A DNA stretch of 64,000 bases from Streptomyces tirandamycinicus (GTDB lineage Bacteria; Actinomycetota; Actinomycetes; Streptomycetales; Streptomycetaceae). Below, one piece after another: positions 6,776 through 14,747 of the stretch. The notes below the pieces were generated by a model. It saw nothing but the letters and a program-made list of their open reading frames with translations. It made no database searches and was not told where the DNA came from. Positions within the stretch are counted from its first letter, which is position 1, and every line of letters begins with the position of its first letter. The DNA lies in NCBI RefSeq assembly GCF_003097515.1, contig NZ_CP029188.1, positions 5,157,001-5,221,000 of the forward strand, written 5' to 3'. The translations under genes were made by a program, and so were the position numbers.

Positions 6776-9091
6776 CTAGATGTCGGTCTGCAGATCCTTG
6801 GCCACGCTCTCCGTGAAGCCGCCCCCCAGGTCGTAGCCGTTCCGTGAACCGGTGCGGGCGCTCTCCACAAGATCTGAGCCATGTGGAAGCCCATGAGCAC
6901 TTGCCGCAGTGTCGGCGGCGGTCACCGCGTACTTGATGCTGTCCTCCAGCCCGTTTTCCCACTTCTCGCCCATCTTGGGGCCGGCTTCGTCCTTGGCCTT
7001 TCCCTCGGCATCCTGAAATACATGTTCGAGGACGACGCCGCTGACAGTGGTTGCTCCGCCGCCCACCACGGCGCCTACCACCGGCGTGGCGATGAATGAA
7101 ACGCCCACGCCGATTCCGGTGCCAATGCCCCCGGAGATGCCGCTCTTCCACTTGGCAACGGATTGCTCGTACTTCTTGTCGGCATCTTCCGCCGCGCCGG
7201 CCAGTGCTTCCTGTCGGCCTACGTTCAAGGCGGCTGACACCTCGCCGCTGGAGTGCGCAATCTCATGGACAAGGAGTTTCTGGTCGCCGCTGTAGCGCTG
7301 GGCCTCCGGGAGATCCGGATTCAGGTGGTAGTCCATGAGGTTGGTCATATATGCCTTTTGGCCCACTTGAACGGCGGCGTAGCCGTCCGGATCCTGTCCG
7401 ATGGTGAGCAGGAAGCGCGACACATCCCGGTGGTCGAGAATCGCTGCCGAACCGGCGAGAGGGAAGAGCCTCGCCACGTTGTCTCTCGCCGTCTTTTCGC
7501 CCTGGGTTGCTTGCGGGTCCGCGTTCGTGTCCGTCGTGGCACGATTGATGTCCGGCAGGTATTCCGAAGCGATCTGCCCCATGCTGTCGGACATGTGGCC
7601 GTGCTTCGTCAGTCGCGTGTCGTCCTCCGCGATCGAGGCGACGAGGGACTCCATCAGTTGAGCCTGAGCAGCCGAGTGCGGCGGGAGGTCGGCGGTCGGC
7701 ATCTCACCTGCCGGATGGCCGGTCGTCGCGGCCTCCAGCGCCATCGCCAGGTTGTTCCGCCCCGCGATGCTCTCTTCGCGGTCCTTGTCGTAGTCGTGGG
7801 GCCAGTCGCGCTCCTCGAAGAAGTACTCGAAGTTGCTCAGCGAGCGCCGGTCGTCCTTGCCCTCCACCTTGAAGTCGTGGTCCTCGTCCTTGGTGAGGAA
7901 GGTGTCACCGAAGAACTCGGTTGCCGCGTGCGGGTTGTTGGCGAGGGCCTTGAAGTAGCCGGTCATCGGGTCCCACCCGGTGTCGGTACCCGTGTGGTTG
8001 AGCTGTGGATCAATGCCGAGGGGCTGCCAGGCGACATGGGCGCCGTTGTGCGTGAGCTTCTTCTCCGCGGCGACGAGCTTGTTGCCGTACTCGTTCAGGA
8101 ACGTGTCGTCGTAGTCGCCCCATCGCATCAGGTTGCTCATGACCTGACCGCCGAAGGGCATTCCGCCGTTCTTCTCCAGCGGCCTGTCGGCGAAGGCTAC
8201 GACATCGCGCTTCCATGTCTCCATGGCGGCCGTGTCACTCCGGCTGGCCGTGGCCAGTGTGAGGCCGAGGTTCTTCTGGAGGTCGGCCATCTGCTCGCGC
8301 CGCTCGTGCATGAGCTCCGGATTGACCATGGGCCTGTTCAGATCGGCCCAGAACTCCAGGGTGCCCTTGCCGCCGAGCGTCTTTGCGAAGTGCTCGGCGA
8401 AGAGGCCGTCGCCCGCGAATCTCTTGAGGCCGGCGTTCAACCGGTCGAACTCCTCGACCGTGAGATCCTCGGGGTTCTTCTTCGCCAGCTTCGCCAGGGA
8501 ATCGGCTTCCCGGAGCGCGTCGGTCGCGGTGTCCCGATCGGCGTAGCCGTTATCGGAGAAGCCGAGCTTGCTCTGGTCGACGAGTGCCGTGAGGACCCTG
8601 GTCGCGGAGCTGTCGCTCCGGGTCGCGCCGTCGAGGATTTGCTGCACCTCGTCCCGCAGGGCCGTCACGTCCGCCTCGGTATGGCTGGGGACGCTCGTCC
8701 CCTTGCCGGCTCTATCGGGATGGATGTTCATGCTCACCGTGAAGCCGCCGCCGGCCGTGGAGACGACGGTGAGGTTCTTCCTGAGCCCGCGCTCGATCGC
8801 CTCGTTCAGCTTGGCCTGGTAGCCCTTCAGCTCGCTGCAGGTGTCCCTCAGGATGTTGCGGATCGACGTGGCCTGGGTGTGGGCGTCGGCGAACTCGCCG
8901 GCTGTTCTGCCGATGAACTGCTTGGAGATCTTCTCGTTCTCGCCTGTCCAGTTCGACTTGTTCGCCTGCACGCGGAGGCCGTCGTCGGCGTCCTCCTTCA
9001 GGCCGGCGAGCTTGCCGATCAGAGTCGTCCAGTCGGTGACGGCTTCGTCGAGCAGGCCGAACTTGGCGAAACGAAGGGTCTCAAGATCCAT
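6776..9091 (-). CDS. Large WXG-type protein, candidate type VII effector
   Basis: A 771-residue protein. The N-terminal about 130 residues are helical with a W-T-G turn (KSNWTGENEKISKQF), resembling LXG/WXG secretion domains. The long middle (about 130-590) is charged and helical. Near residue 610 is LLVHEIAHSSGEVSAAL, then about 650-700 is a Gly-rich hydrophobic stretch (SGGIGTGIGVG...TPVVGAVVGGGATT) that could enter a membrane. It starts at ATG 9091, three bases after the 172-residue helical protein stops, so the two are translationally close. The C-terminal third uses less GC-rich codons than the N-terminal part. I infer a secreted effector; no enzymatic activity is established. Confidence 0.7.
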   Translation of the reverse strand: MDLETLRFAKFGLLDEAVTDWTTLIGKLAGLKEDADDGLRVQANKSNWTGENEKISKQFIGRTAGEFADAHTQATSIRNILRDTCSELKGYQAKLNEAIERGLRKNLTVVSTAGGGFTVSMNIHPDRAGKGTSVPSHTEADVTALRDEVQQILDGATRSDSSATRVLTALVDQSKLGFSDNGYADRDTATDALREADSLAKLAKKNPEDLTVEEFDRLNAGLKRFAGDGLFAEHFAKTLGGKGTLEFWADLNRPMVNPELMHERREQMADLQKNLGLTLATASRSDTAAMETWKRDVVAFADRPLEKNGGMPFGGQVMSNLMRWGDYDDTFLNEYGNKLVAAEKKLTHNGAHVAWQPLGIDPQLNHTGTDTGWDPMTGYFKALANNPHAATEFFGDTFLTKDEDHDFKVEGKDDRRSLSNFEYFFEERDWPHDYDKDREESIAGRNNLAMALEAATTGHPAGEMPTADLPPHSAAQAQLMESLVASIAEDDTRLTKHGHMSDSMGQIASEYLPDINRATTDTNADPQATQGEKTARDNVARLFPLAGSAAILDHRDVSRFLLTIGQDPDGYAAVQVGQKAYMTNLMDYHLNPDLPEAQRYSGDQKLLVHEIAHSSGEVSAALNVGRQEALAGAAEDADKKYEQSVAKWKSGISGGIGTGIGVGVSFIATPVVGAVVGGGATTVSGVVLEHVFQDAEGKAKDEAGPKMGEKWENGLEDSIKYAVTAADTAASAHGLPHGSDLVESARTGSRNGYDLGGGFTESVAKDLQTDI

Positions 9092-9093
9092 GA

Positions 9094-9603
9094 CTAGTCC
9101 TTGTCCTTCTCGTCCTTCTCGTTGTCGCCGTAGATCTTGTTCTTCGCGCCCGGCTCCCCGACCCGTTCGTCGAATCCGCTGTCCAGGGTGGCGATGCTGC
9201 TCAGCTGCCCGGTGATGTAGTGCTCGTCGTCCTTGTGGATCTTCTTCGTCACCCGCATGTGGTTCGAGATATGGGAGCAGGCGTCCCGGAGGGAGCCGAG
9301 TTGTTCGTCCCAGCGTTTGGCCACGTGGGCGAGCCCGGCCCCGAGCTCGAAGCCCTGGCGCTTGAGGTCGTCAGCGGCCTTGGAACTGCTGGGGCCAGCC
9401 ACGCGCGCCTCGTCCCACAGGCGGTTGAACAGCGTGAACGCGTTGCTGCCGATCTTCGCGAGATCGCTCTCGGAAGCCCTGAGGTCGCCGTAGCTCCCTC
9501 CGCCTCCGCCCCCGCCCTCATCGGGCACCCGGTTCAGCTGCATCTGGTCCGACTGACGCCCGGCCGCCTGCGTCTTGAGCTGTTCCCACTCGTCCCACGC
9601 CAT
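9094..9603 (-). CDS. Small helical partner protein encoded before the candidate effector
   Basis: A 169-residue helical protein. ATG 9603 (MAWDEWEQLK) is chosen because GGAAAGG lies about 8-9 nt upstream; a GTG three codons earlier is possible. A poly-Gly linker follows near residue 32. The rest is amphipathic helix with a charged Lys/Asp/Glu C-terminus (NEKDEKDKD). There is no signal peptide or membrane segment. The gene sits directly before the 771-residue WXG protein with a 2-bp gap. This is the layout of the small helper or chaperone genes that precede LXG/WXG effectors in other type VII systems. The partner role is inferred from context. Confidence 0.72.
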   Translation of the reverse strand: MAWDEWEQLKTQAAGRQSDQMQLNRVPDEGGGGGGGSYGDLRASESDLAKIGSNAFTLFNRLWDEARVAGPSSSKAADDLKRQGFELGAGLAHVAKRWDEQLGSLRDACSHISNHMRVTKKIHKDDEHYITGQLSSIATLDSGFDERVGEPGAKNKIYGDNEKDEKDKD

Positions 9604-9665
9604 CTGGCACACCTTTCCGGCTGTCTACCTGGCACATCAAGAGGAAGCGTCTGCGGTTCCTGTGC

Positions 9666-10250
9666 TCACTTCGTGCAGGAGCCCTCCGAGGCGTCGGCGC
9701 GCACGTCGAAGTAGCTCGGCGACATGCCCTCCGGACCTGGCTGCTCGGGTGACGGCTCGGCCGTCACCTTCAGGCACGTGGTGCCGTCCTCGCTGCTCAC
9801 TTCGTAGTGCTCCACGTTGCCCTCTGGATCCAGAGAGCCCGAACGCCACACCAGAACGGCCGTCGGATCGTCCCTCTCCGGTCCTCGGAGCTCCGGGTCC
9901 ACCCGCTCGACCCAGGAGCCGTCGTCCGAGGCCAGCACCGGGAACATCGTCGATCCGTCCAGCCAGTCGGCCACGGCGACGGTTCGCTCGAACACCTCGG
10001 CCTGACCGGCCCGGTCGGGTTGGCCCAGCCCGTCGAGCTGAAAGCTTGACCAGGAGCCCCAGAACGCCAGGCCGGCGGCCGCGAAACAGAGCAGCCGCTG
10101 GACGAGGAACCCGGCGTCGGACGGCTCGGCAGACGCCGGGTCGGTGTGACGGCGGGCCTGGAACCGCCACCAGATCGCCCTGTGGTCGGCGAACCCGAGC
10201 GTGACGAACGCCATGCCGAAGAGCACCATGAAGACCGCGAACCCTGTCAT
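9666..10250 (-). CDS. Membrane protein with two N-terminal helices and an extracytoplasmic domain
   Basis: A 194-residue protein. Residues 1-20 form a first helix (AVFMVLFGMAFVTLGF) and about 50-66 a second (LLCFAAAGLAFW), separated by a basic loop (IWWRFQARRH). The C-terminal about 120 residues are polar with two Cys (TTCLK and EGSCTK). ATG 10250 is preferred to upstream alternatives because AAAGGGATCAG precedes it. It belongs to the same strand as the effector module and eccC. The helix-loop-helix with W-W-R resembles small Streptomyces membrane proteins of the DUF6199 type, but that assignment is tentative. Confidence 0.68.
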   Translation of the reverse strand: MTGFAVFMVLFGMAFVTLGFADHRAIWWRFQARRHTDPASAEPSDAGFLVQRLLCFAAAGLAFWGSWSSFQLDGLGQPDRAGQAEVFERTVAVADWLDGSTMFPVLASDDGSWVERVDPELRGPERDDPTAVLVWRSGSLDPEGNVEHYEVSSEDGTTCLKVTAEPSPEQPGPEGMSPSYFDVRADASEGSCTK

Positions 10251-10491
10251 GCTTCTGATCCCTTTCTCCGGGCCCCCGCCATGACCGAGGCCGGTGGCGT
10301 TCCGCTGCCATTGCGGGCGTAGGCCCGCGCTCGTGGAAGTTCGGCCTTCGCGCGGCGCGGTGCCGTGTCCCTCATGGACGCGCACCAACAGCAGCCGCCC
10401 GGCCGCGCTCGCGCTGCCCGCCAGCGCTCCACGGCCGTACCCGGGCCTCAGGGCAGCGCGGTGGACGGTACGGCGCGGCACGTGCCTGCCG

Positions 10492-13400
10492 TCACTCGGG
10501 ATCCCCCAACCACCCCGTCTGCACCAGCGGCTTCCCACGCTGGCGGGACACGAAGATGCCCCGCCCCGCGGGCATGGGCCGCATGCGGACGCCGAGCACC
10601 TCGCCCTCCGCCGGGTCGCCGGAGAGTAGAAGCCCCTGTGCGCCGAGCTCCATCATCCGTTGCAGGAAGGGCTCGTACGCCGCGCGGCTCGCTCCCGCCG
10701 AGTTGCGCGCGATGATGAAGCGGACCCCGACGTCCCGCGCGAAGGGCAATTGCTCGGTGAGCTTGGCCAGCGGGTTGCCGCTCGATGTGGACACCAGGTC
10801 GTAGTCGTCGACGACCACGAAGACGTCAGGGCCCTGCCACCAGCTCCGGTCGCGCAGTTGCTGTGCGGTGACCTCGGCGGACGGCGCTCGGCGCTGCATG
10901 AGGTCCGCCAGGGCGTCGACGTGGTGGTCCATGGTGTTGGACATCGGTACGTACTCTGCCAGGTGGGTGGCGGGGGTGACGTCGAGCAGGGCGCGCCGGT
11001 TGTCGATCACGAAGAACTTGGCGGCGTCGCCGTCGTACCGTTGCGTCAGCTGTGTGATGAGCAGTCGCAGCAGGTTCGACTTGCCGGACTCGCTCTCGCC
11101 GAACACCAGGAAGAACGGGTCGCGGCCGAAGTCGGCGAACACGGGCTCCAGGTTGTTCTCGTCGATCCCGAACGACACACCGCGCCGTGGTTCGGCGGAT
11201 CCCGCGGGGAGCCGGTTGCCGGGGAGCACGCGAGGGAGCAGACGCACCTTCGGGGCGGAAGCGCCTGCCCAGTGGCGGCCGACCTCCTGCACCATCGCGG
11301 TGGTCGCCTCCGACAGGTCGCTGTCGGAGTTGATGCCGTCGATGCGCGGCACCGCGGCCATGAAGTGCAGCTTCTCCGGGGTCAGACCGCGGCCAGGCAC
11401 GCCGGTCGGCACGTTCACCGCCGCCTTGCGGTCCAGTTCAGAGTCCATGGTGTCGCCGAGCCGCAACTCCAGCCGGTTCATCAACTGGTCCTTGATGTTG
11501 GAGCGCACATCCATCGACCGGGACGCCGTGAGGATGACGTGGATCCCGTAGCCCAGTCCGCGCACCGCCATGTCGACGACCGCCGACTCCAGCCCCTCGT
11601 AGTCGGTGCGGAAGTTCCCCCAGCCGTCGATGACCAGGAACACGTCGCCCCACGGCTGCTCCGTCACGGAGATCTCCCCGCGCGCCCGGAGCCTGCGGTA
11701 GGTGGCGATGGAGTCGACGCCCGTGCTGCGGAAGTACTCCTCCCGGCGCGTCATGATGCCGTAGACCTCGGCCACGGTACGGCGGACCTTCTCGGGGTCG
11801 AGCCGCGAGGCGACACCGCCCACGTGCGGCAGGCCCGCGACCGATGCCAGGCCGCCGCCGCCGAAGTCGAGGCCGTAGAACTGCACCTCGTGCGGGGTGT
11901 GGGTGAGCGCGAAGCCCGAGATGATCGTCCGCAGCAGTGTCGACTTGCCGGACTGGGGGCCGCCGACGATCTGCATATGGCCGGCCGCTCCGGAGAAGTC
12001 CCGGTAGAGGGTGTCCCGGCGCTGCTCGTACGGCTTGTCGACGACGCCGAGCGGAACGACGAGCCGCCCCGCGCCCTCGAATCCCGGCTGCGTCAGCCCC
12101 CGGCCCTCCACCGGCGACAGACCGGGCAGCAACTCGTCCAGCGGCGGGGGATTGTCCAGCGGCGGCAGCCACACCTGGTGGGCCGCCGCGCCCCGGCCCT
12201 CCAGGCGCCGCACGATCACGTCGAGCACCGAGTCGGCGAGCGCGTCGTCCTCGGGCCCGCGTGCTTCGGGCACCGGGGCCGGTACCGCCGACTCGACGTA
12301 CCGGACCGGTACCGGTGCGGCCGTGAACGGCACCGGCCTGCGGTCCACCGGCAGCGGCCCGCCCGGCGCGCCCGTGTGCTGCCCGTTCGCCCGGTACACA
12401 CCGGAGACGTACGCCGCCTTGAAGCGCACCATCTCGTCGGTGCCGAACTTCAGATAGCCGGAGCCGGGGACGTTGGGCAGGTGGTACGCGTCCGGTACGC
12501 CGATCGCCGCACGCGACTCGGCCGCGGAGAACGTCCGCAGACCGACCCGGTACGACAGATACGTCTCCAGACCGCGCAGCCGTCCCTCCTCCAGGCGCTG
12601 GGAGGCCAGTAGCAGATGGACGCCGAGGGACCGGCCGATGCGGCCGATCTGCACGAACATCTCGATGAAGTCGGGCTTGGCGGTGAGCAGTTCGCTGAAC
12701 TCGTCGATGACGAGCACCAGCGACGGAATGGGCTGCAGCGGGGCGCCCGCCGCCCGCGCCTTCTCGTAGTCGTGGATGTTGGCGTAGTTGCCGGCGTCCC
12801 GGAGCAGCTCCTGGCGGCGGTTCAGCTCGCCGCGTATGGAGTCGCCCATCCGGTCGACCAGGGTGAGGTCGTCCGCCAGGTTGGTGATGACGGCGGCGAC
12901 GTGCGGCATCTGCGACATTCCGGCGAAGGTCGCGCCGCCCTTGAAGTCCGCGAGGACGAAGTTCAGCGTCTCCGAGGAATGCGTCACGGCGAGTCCGAGC
13001 ACCAGGGTGCGCAGCAGCTCGGACTTGCCGGAACCGGTTGCGCCGACGCACAGACCGTGCGGGCCCATGCCCTCCTGTGCGGCCTCCTTCAGGTCGAGCA
13101 TGACCGGCGAGCCGTCCTCGCCCACACCGATCGGCACCCGCAGCCGCTCGGCCTGAGAGCGGGGCCGCCAGGTGCGGCTGACGTCCACGGAGGCGGCGTC
13201 GCCGAGGCCGAGCAGATCGGTGAACTCGAGATTGGCCAGCAGCGGTTCGTCGTCGTCCCCGCCCACGGCGACACGCAGCGGCGCCAGCTGCCGGGCGAGC
13301 GCCTCGGCGGCCTCGACGCTCAGCCGGTCCGGGGTGCCGTCGTACACCAGGCCCTGCCCCGACTCCAGTCGCAGGGAGTCCGGGTGCACCACGACGGACA

Positions 13401-14460
13401 GTCCGCCGCGCGGGGCGCCCATCTCGCCGGGGACGATCTCGATCAGCGTCACGCCCTGCAGTCCCTCGGCGGCGGCCAGCGGCGACATCGGCGGCACCGT
13501 ACGGCCGTCGAGGACGACGACGAGGTGCGGCCGGTCGAGCAGCGGGTTCTGGGGGCCCTGGAAACGCGGGCGTCCCTCGAGGTGGCTCGCGAGCATGTCC
13601 TGCAGGTCGCGGGCGTCGGTGGCGATCAGACGCCGGCTTCCCGCCCCGTCGCCCGGGCCCTGCGCCTGCACGTGCGGCAGCCACTTCGCCCACTCCCAGT
13701 GCCCCGCGGCGTCGGGGCCGGCCGCGATCGCGACGACCAGGTCCTCGGGGGAGTGCAGCGAGGCGAGCGAGCCGACGACGGCCCGCGCGGCGGACCGGAC
13801 CGACTCCGGCTCGCCGCTCACGGTCAGGTGGTAGAAGGCCCGCAGGGACAGCGCCATCGGCAGGCCGTCGAGTGTGCTGTGGGCGGTGATGAACTTCTGC
13901 ATCGCGCCCGCGGTCAGCGGCTCCAGCTCGTCCACCGGCGCCGTGTCGGGTGCCACCAGGGGCGTCGCCAGCTGCTGGCTCCCCAGCCCGATGCGCACCT
14001 GCCCGAAGTCGTCGTCGGCGACCCGGCGCTCCCACACCCGGCTTCCCTCGGCCACCAGCGCCCACAGCTGCTCGGGCGACGGGTGCAGATAGAACTGGGC
14101 GTCCCGCTGCACCCGCGCCGTCCTGAGGACCGCACGCCTGGTCTGCGTCAGGTACTTGAGGTAGTCGCGGCGCAGTCCGGCGAGCTCTCCCTGGGTGCCC
14201 CGCCGGTAGCGCACCAGCATGGCGATCGCCATGGCGACGGTGGACGCGATCATCACCATGCCCATGATCCGCATGATGGGGTTCGGCGTCATGAAGAAGA
14301 AGACGACGGAACCCCCCATGCCGAGCATCGGCAGCAACTGCATGAGCGCGCCCTCCTGCTGCCCTCTCGGCAGCTCGGGCGGTGGTTGCAGCTGCACCGG
14401 CTCGCCGGGCACTTCGGACGGCAGGACCCGTGGTGGGCGCTTGACGACGATCTGGCTCAC
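10492..14460 (-). CDS. eccC: Type VII secretion ATPase EccC (FtsK/SpoIIIE family)
   Basis: A 1322-residue fused EccCa-EccCb motor. The N-terminus has two transmembrane helices at about residues 40-85 (MLGMGGSVVFFFM; MGMVMIASTVAMAIAMLV). Three FtsK-type ATPase domains follow. The first Walker A is GATGSGKSE near residue 475, the second GGPQSGKST near 840, and the third GESESGKSN near 1125, each with a hydrophobic Walker B (LVLVIDEFSE, VFLVIDGWGN, VFVVVDDYD). EccC recognises WXG100 substrates and drives export through the membrane complex. It starts at GTG 14460 after a GGTGAG site. It is divergent from eccD, with a shared 287-bp regulatory gap. Length matches single-chain EccC proteins. Confidence 0.96.
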   Translation of the reverse strand: MSQIVVKRPPRVLPSEVPGEPVQLQPPPELPRGQQEGALMQLLPMLGMGGSVVFFFMTPNPIMRIMGMVMIASTVAMAIAMLVRYRRGTQGELAGLRRDYLKYLTQTRRAVLRTARVQRDAQFYLHPSPEQLWALVAEGSRVWERRVADDDFGQVRIGLGSQQLATPLVAPDTAPVDELEPLTAGAMQKFITAHSTLDGLPMALSLRAFYHLTVSGEPESVRSAARAVVGSLASLHSPEDLVVAIAAGPDAAGHWEWAKWLPHVQAQGPGDGAGSRRLIATDARDLQDMLASHLEGRPRFQGPQNPLLDRPHLVVVLDGRTVPPMSPLAAAEGLQGVTLIEIVPGEMGAPRGGLSVVVHPDSLRLESGQGLVYDGTPDRLSVEAAEALARQLAPLRVAVGGDDDEPLLANLEFTDLLGLGDAASVDVSRTWRPRSQAERLRVPIGVGEDGSPVMLDLKEAAQEGMGPHGLCVGATGSGKSELLRTLVLGLAVTHSSETLNFVLADFKGGATFAGMSQMPHVAAVITNLADDLTLVDRMGDSIRGELNRRQELLRDAGNYANIHDYEKARAAGAPLQPIPSLVLVIDEFSELLTAKPDFIEMFVQIGRIGRSLGVHLLLASQRLEEGRLRGLETYLSYRVGLRTFSAAESRAAIGVPDAYHLPNVPGSGYLKFGTDEMVRFKAAYVSGVYRANGQHTGAPGGPLPVDRRPVPFTAAPVPVRYVESAVPAPVPEARGPEDDALADSVLDVIVRRLEGRGAAAHQVWLPPLDNPPPLDELLPGLSPVEGRGLTQPGFEGAGRLVVPLGVVDKPYEQRRDTLYRDFSGAAGHMQIVGGPQSGKSTLLRTIISGFALTHTPHEVQFYGLDFGGGGLASVAGLPHVGGVASRLDPEKVRRTVAEVYGIMTRREEYFRSTGVDSIATYRRLRARGEISVTEQPWGDVFLVIDGWGNFRTDYEGLESAVVDMAVRGLGYGIHVILTASRSMDVRSNIKDQLMNRLELRLGDTMDSELDRKAAVNVPTGVPGRGLTPEKLHFMAAVPRIDGINSDSDLSEATTAMVQEVGRHWAGASAPKVRLLPRVLPGNRLPAGSAEPRRGVSFGIDENNLEPVFADFGRDPFFLVFGESESGKSNLLRLLITQLTQRYDGDAAKFFVIDNRRALLDVTPATHLAEYVPMSNTMDHHVDALADLMQRRAPSAEVTAQQLRDRSWWQGPDVFVVVDDYDLVSTSSGNPLAKLTEQLPFARDVGVRFIIARNSAGASRAAYEPFLQRMMELGAQGLLLSGDPAEGEVLGVRMRPMPAGRGIFVSRQRGKPLVQTGWLGDPE

Positions 14461-14625
14461 AGCTCACCAATTCCCTTGCCGGACGGAAATGTTCCTATCG
14501 GCGCCCCCGTGGCGACGGGTTCCATCCGCGGGGAGGGATCCTACTTGCGCGGGGGCGGCGAGGCGGGCGGTAGGGTGGCCCGACGTGTTTGCGCACGCAT
14601 GAACTACCGCAAAAAGAGGGTCATT

Positions 14626-14640
14626 CGGAACATGGTTCCG
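14626..14640. promoter_or_regulatory. 15-bp palindrome between eccC and eccD
   Basis: A perfect inverted repeat cggaac-atg-gttccg in the divergent intergenic region. It may be an operator for a dimeric regulator; no binding protein is known from this window. Confidence 0.4.
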
Positions 14641-14654
14641 GCCCGATGGCCCGG

Positions 14655-14734
14655 GCGGATACGAGCGGACACGAGCAGATACGAGCGGACACGAGCGGAT
14701 CCGAGCGGACACGCGCGGACACGCGCGGACACGA
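14655..14734. repeat. Eight tandem 10-bp repeats before eccD
   Basis: Eight units of consensus gcggacacga lie head to tail at 14655, 14665, 14675, 14685, 14695, 14705, 14715 and 14725. Most differ from the consensus by no more than one base. The unit equals about one turn of B-DNA. The array ends at the GAGGGG ribosome-binding site of eccD. Confidence 0.9.
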
Positions 14735-14747
14735 GGGGATGCAGCAG

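Noticed and set aside
11438..14470. Very long open frames in other phases across eccC
   Set aside because: They are antisense or out-of-phase shadows produced by G/C-rich third positions. They are Arg/Pro/Gly-rich without domains, while eccC has three intact ATPase domains.
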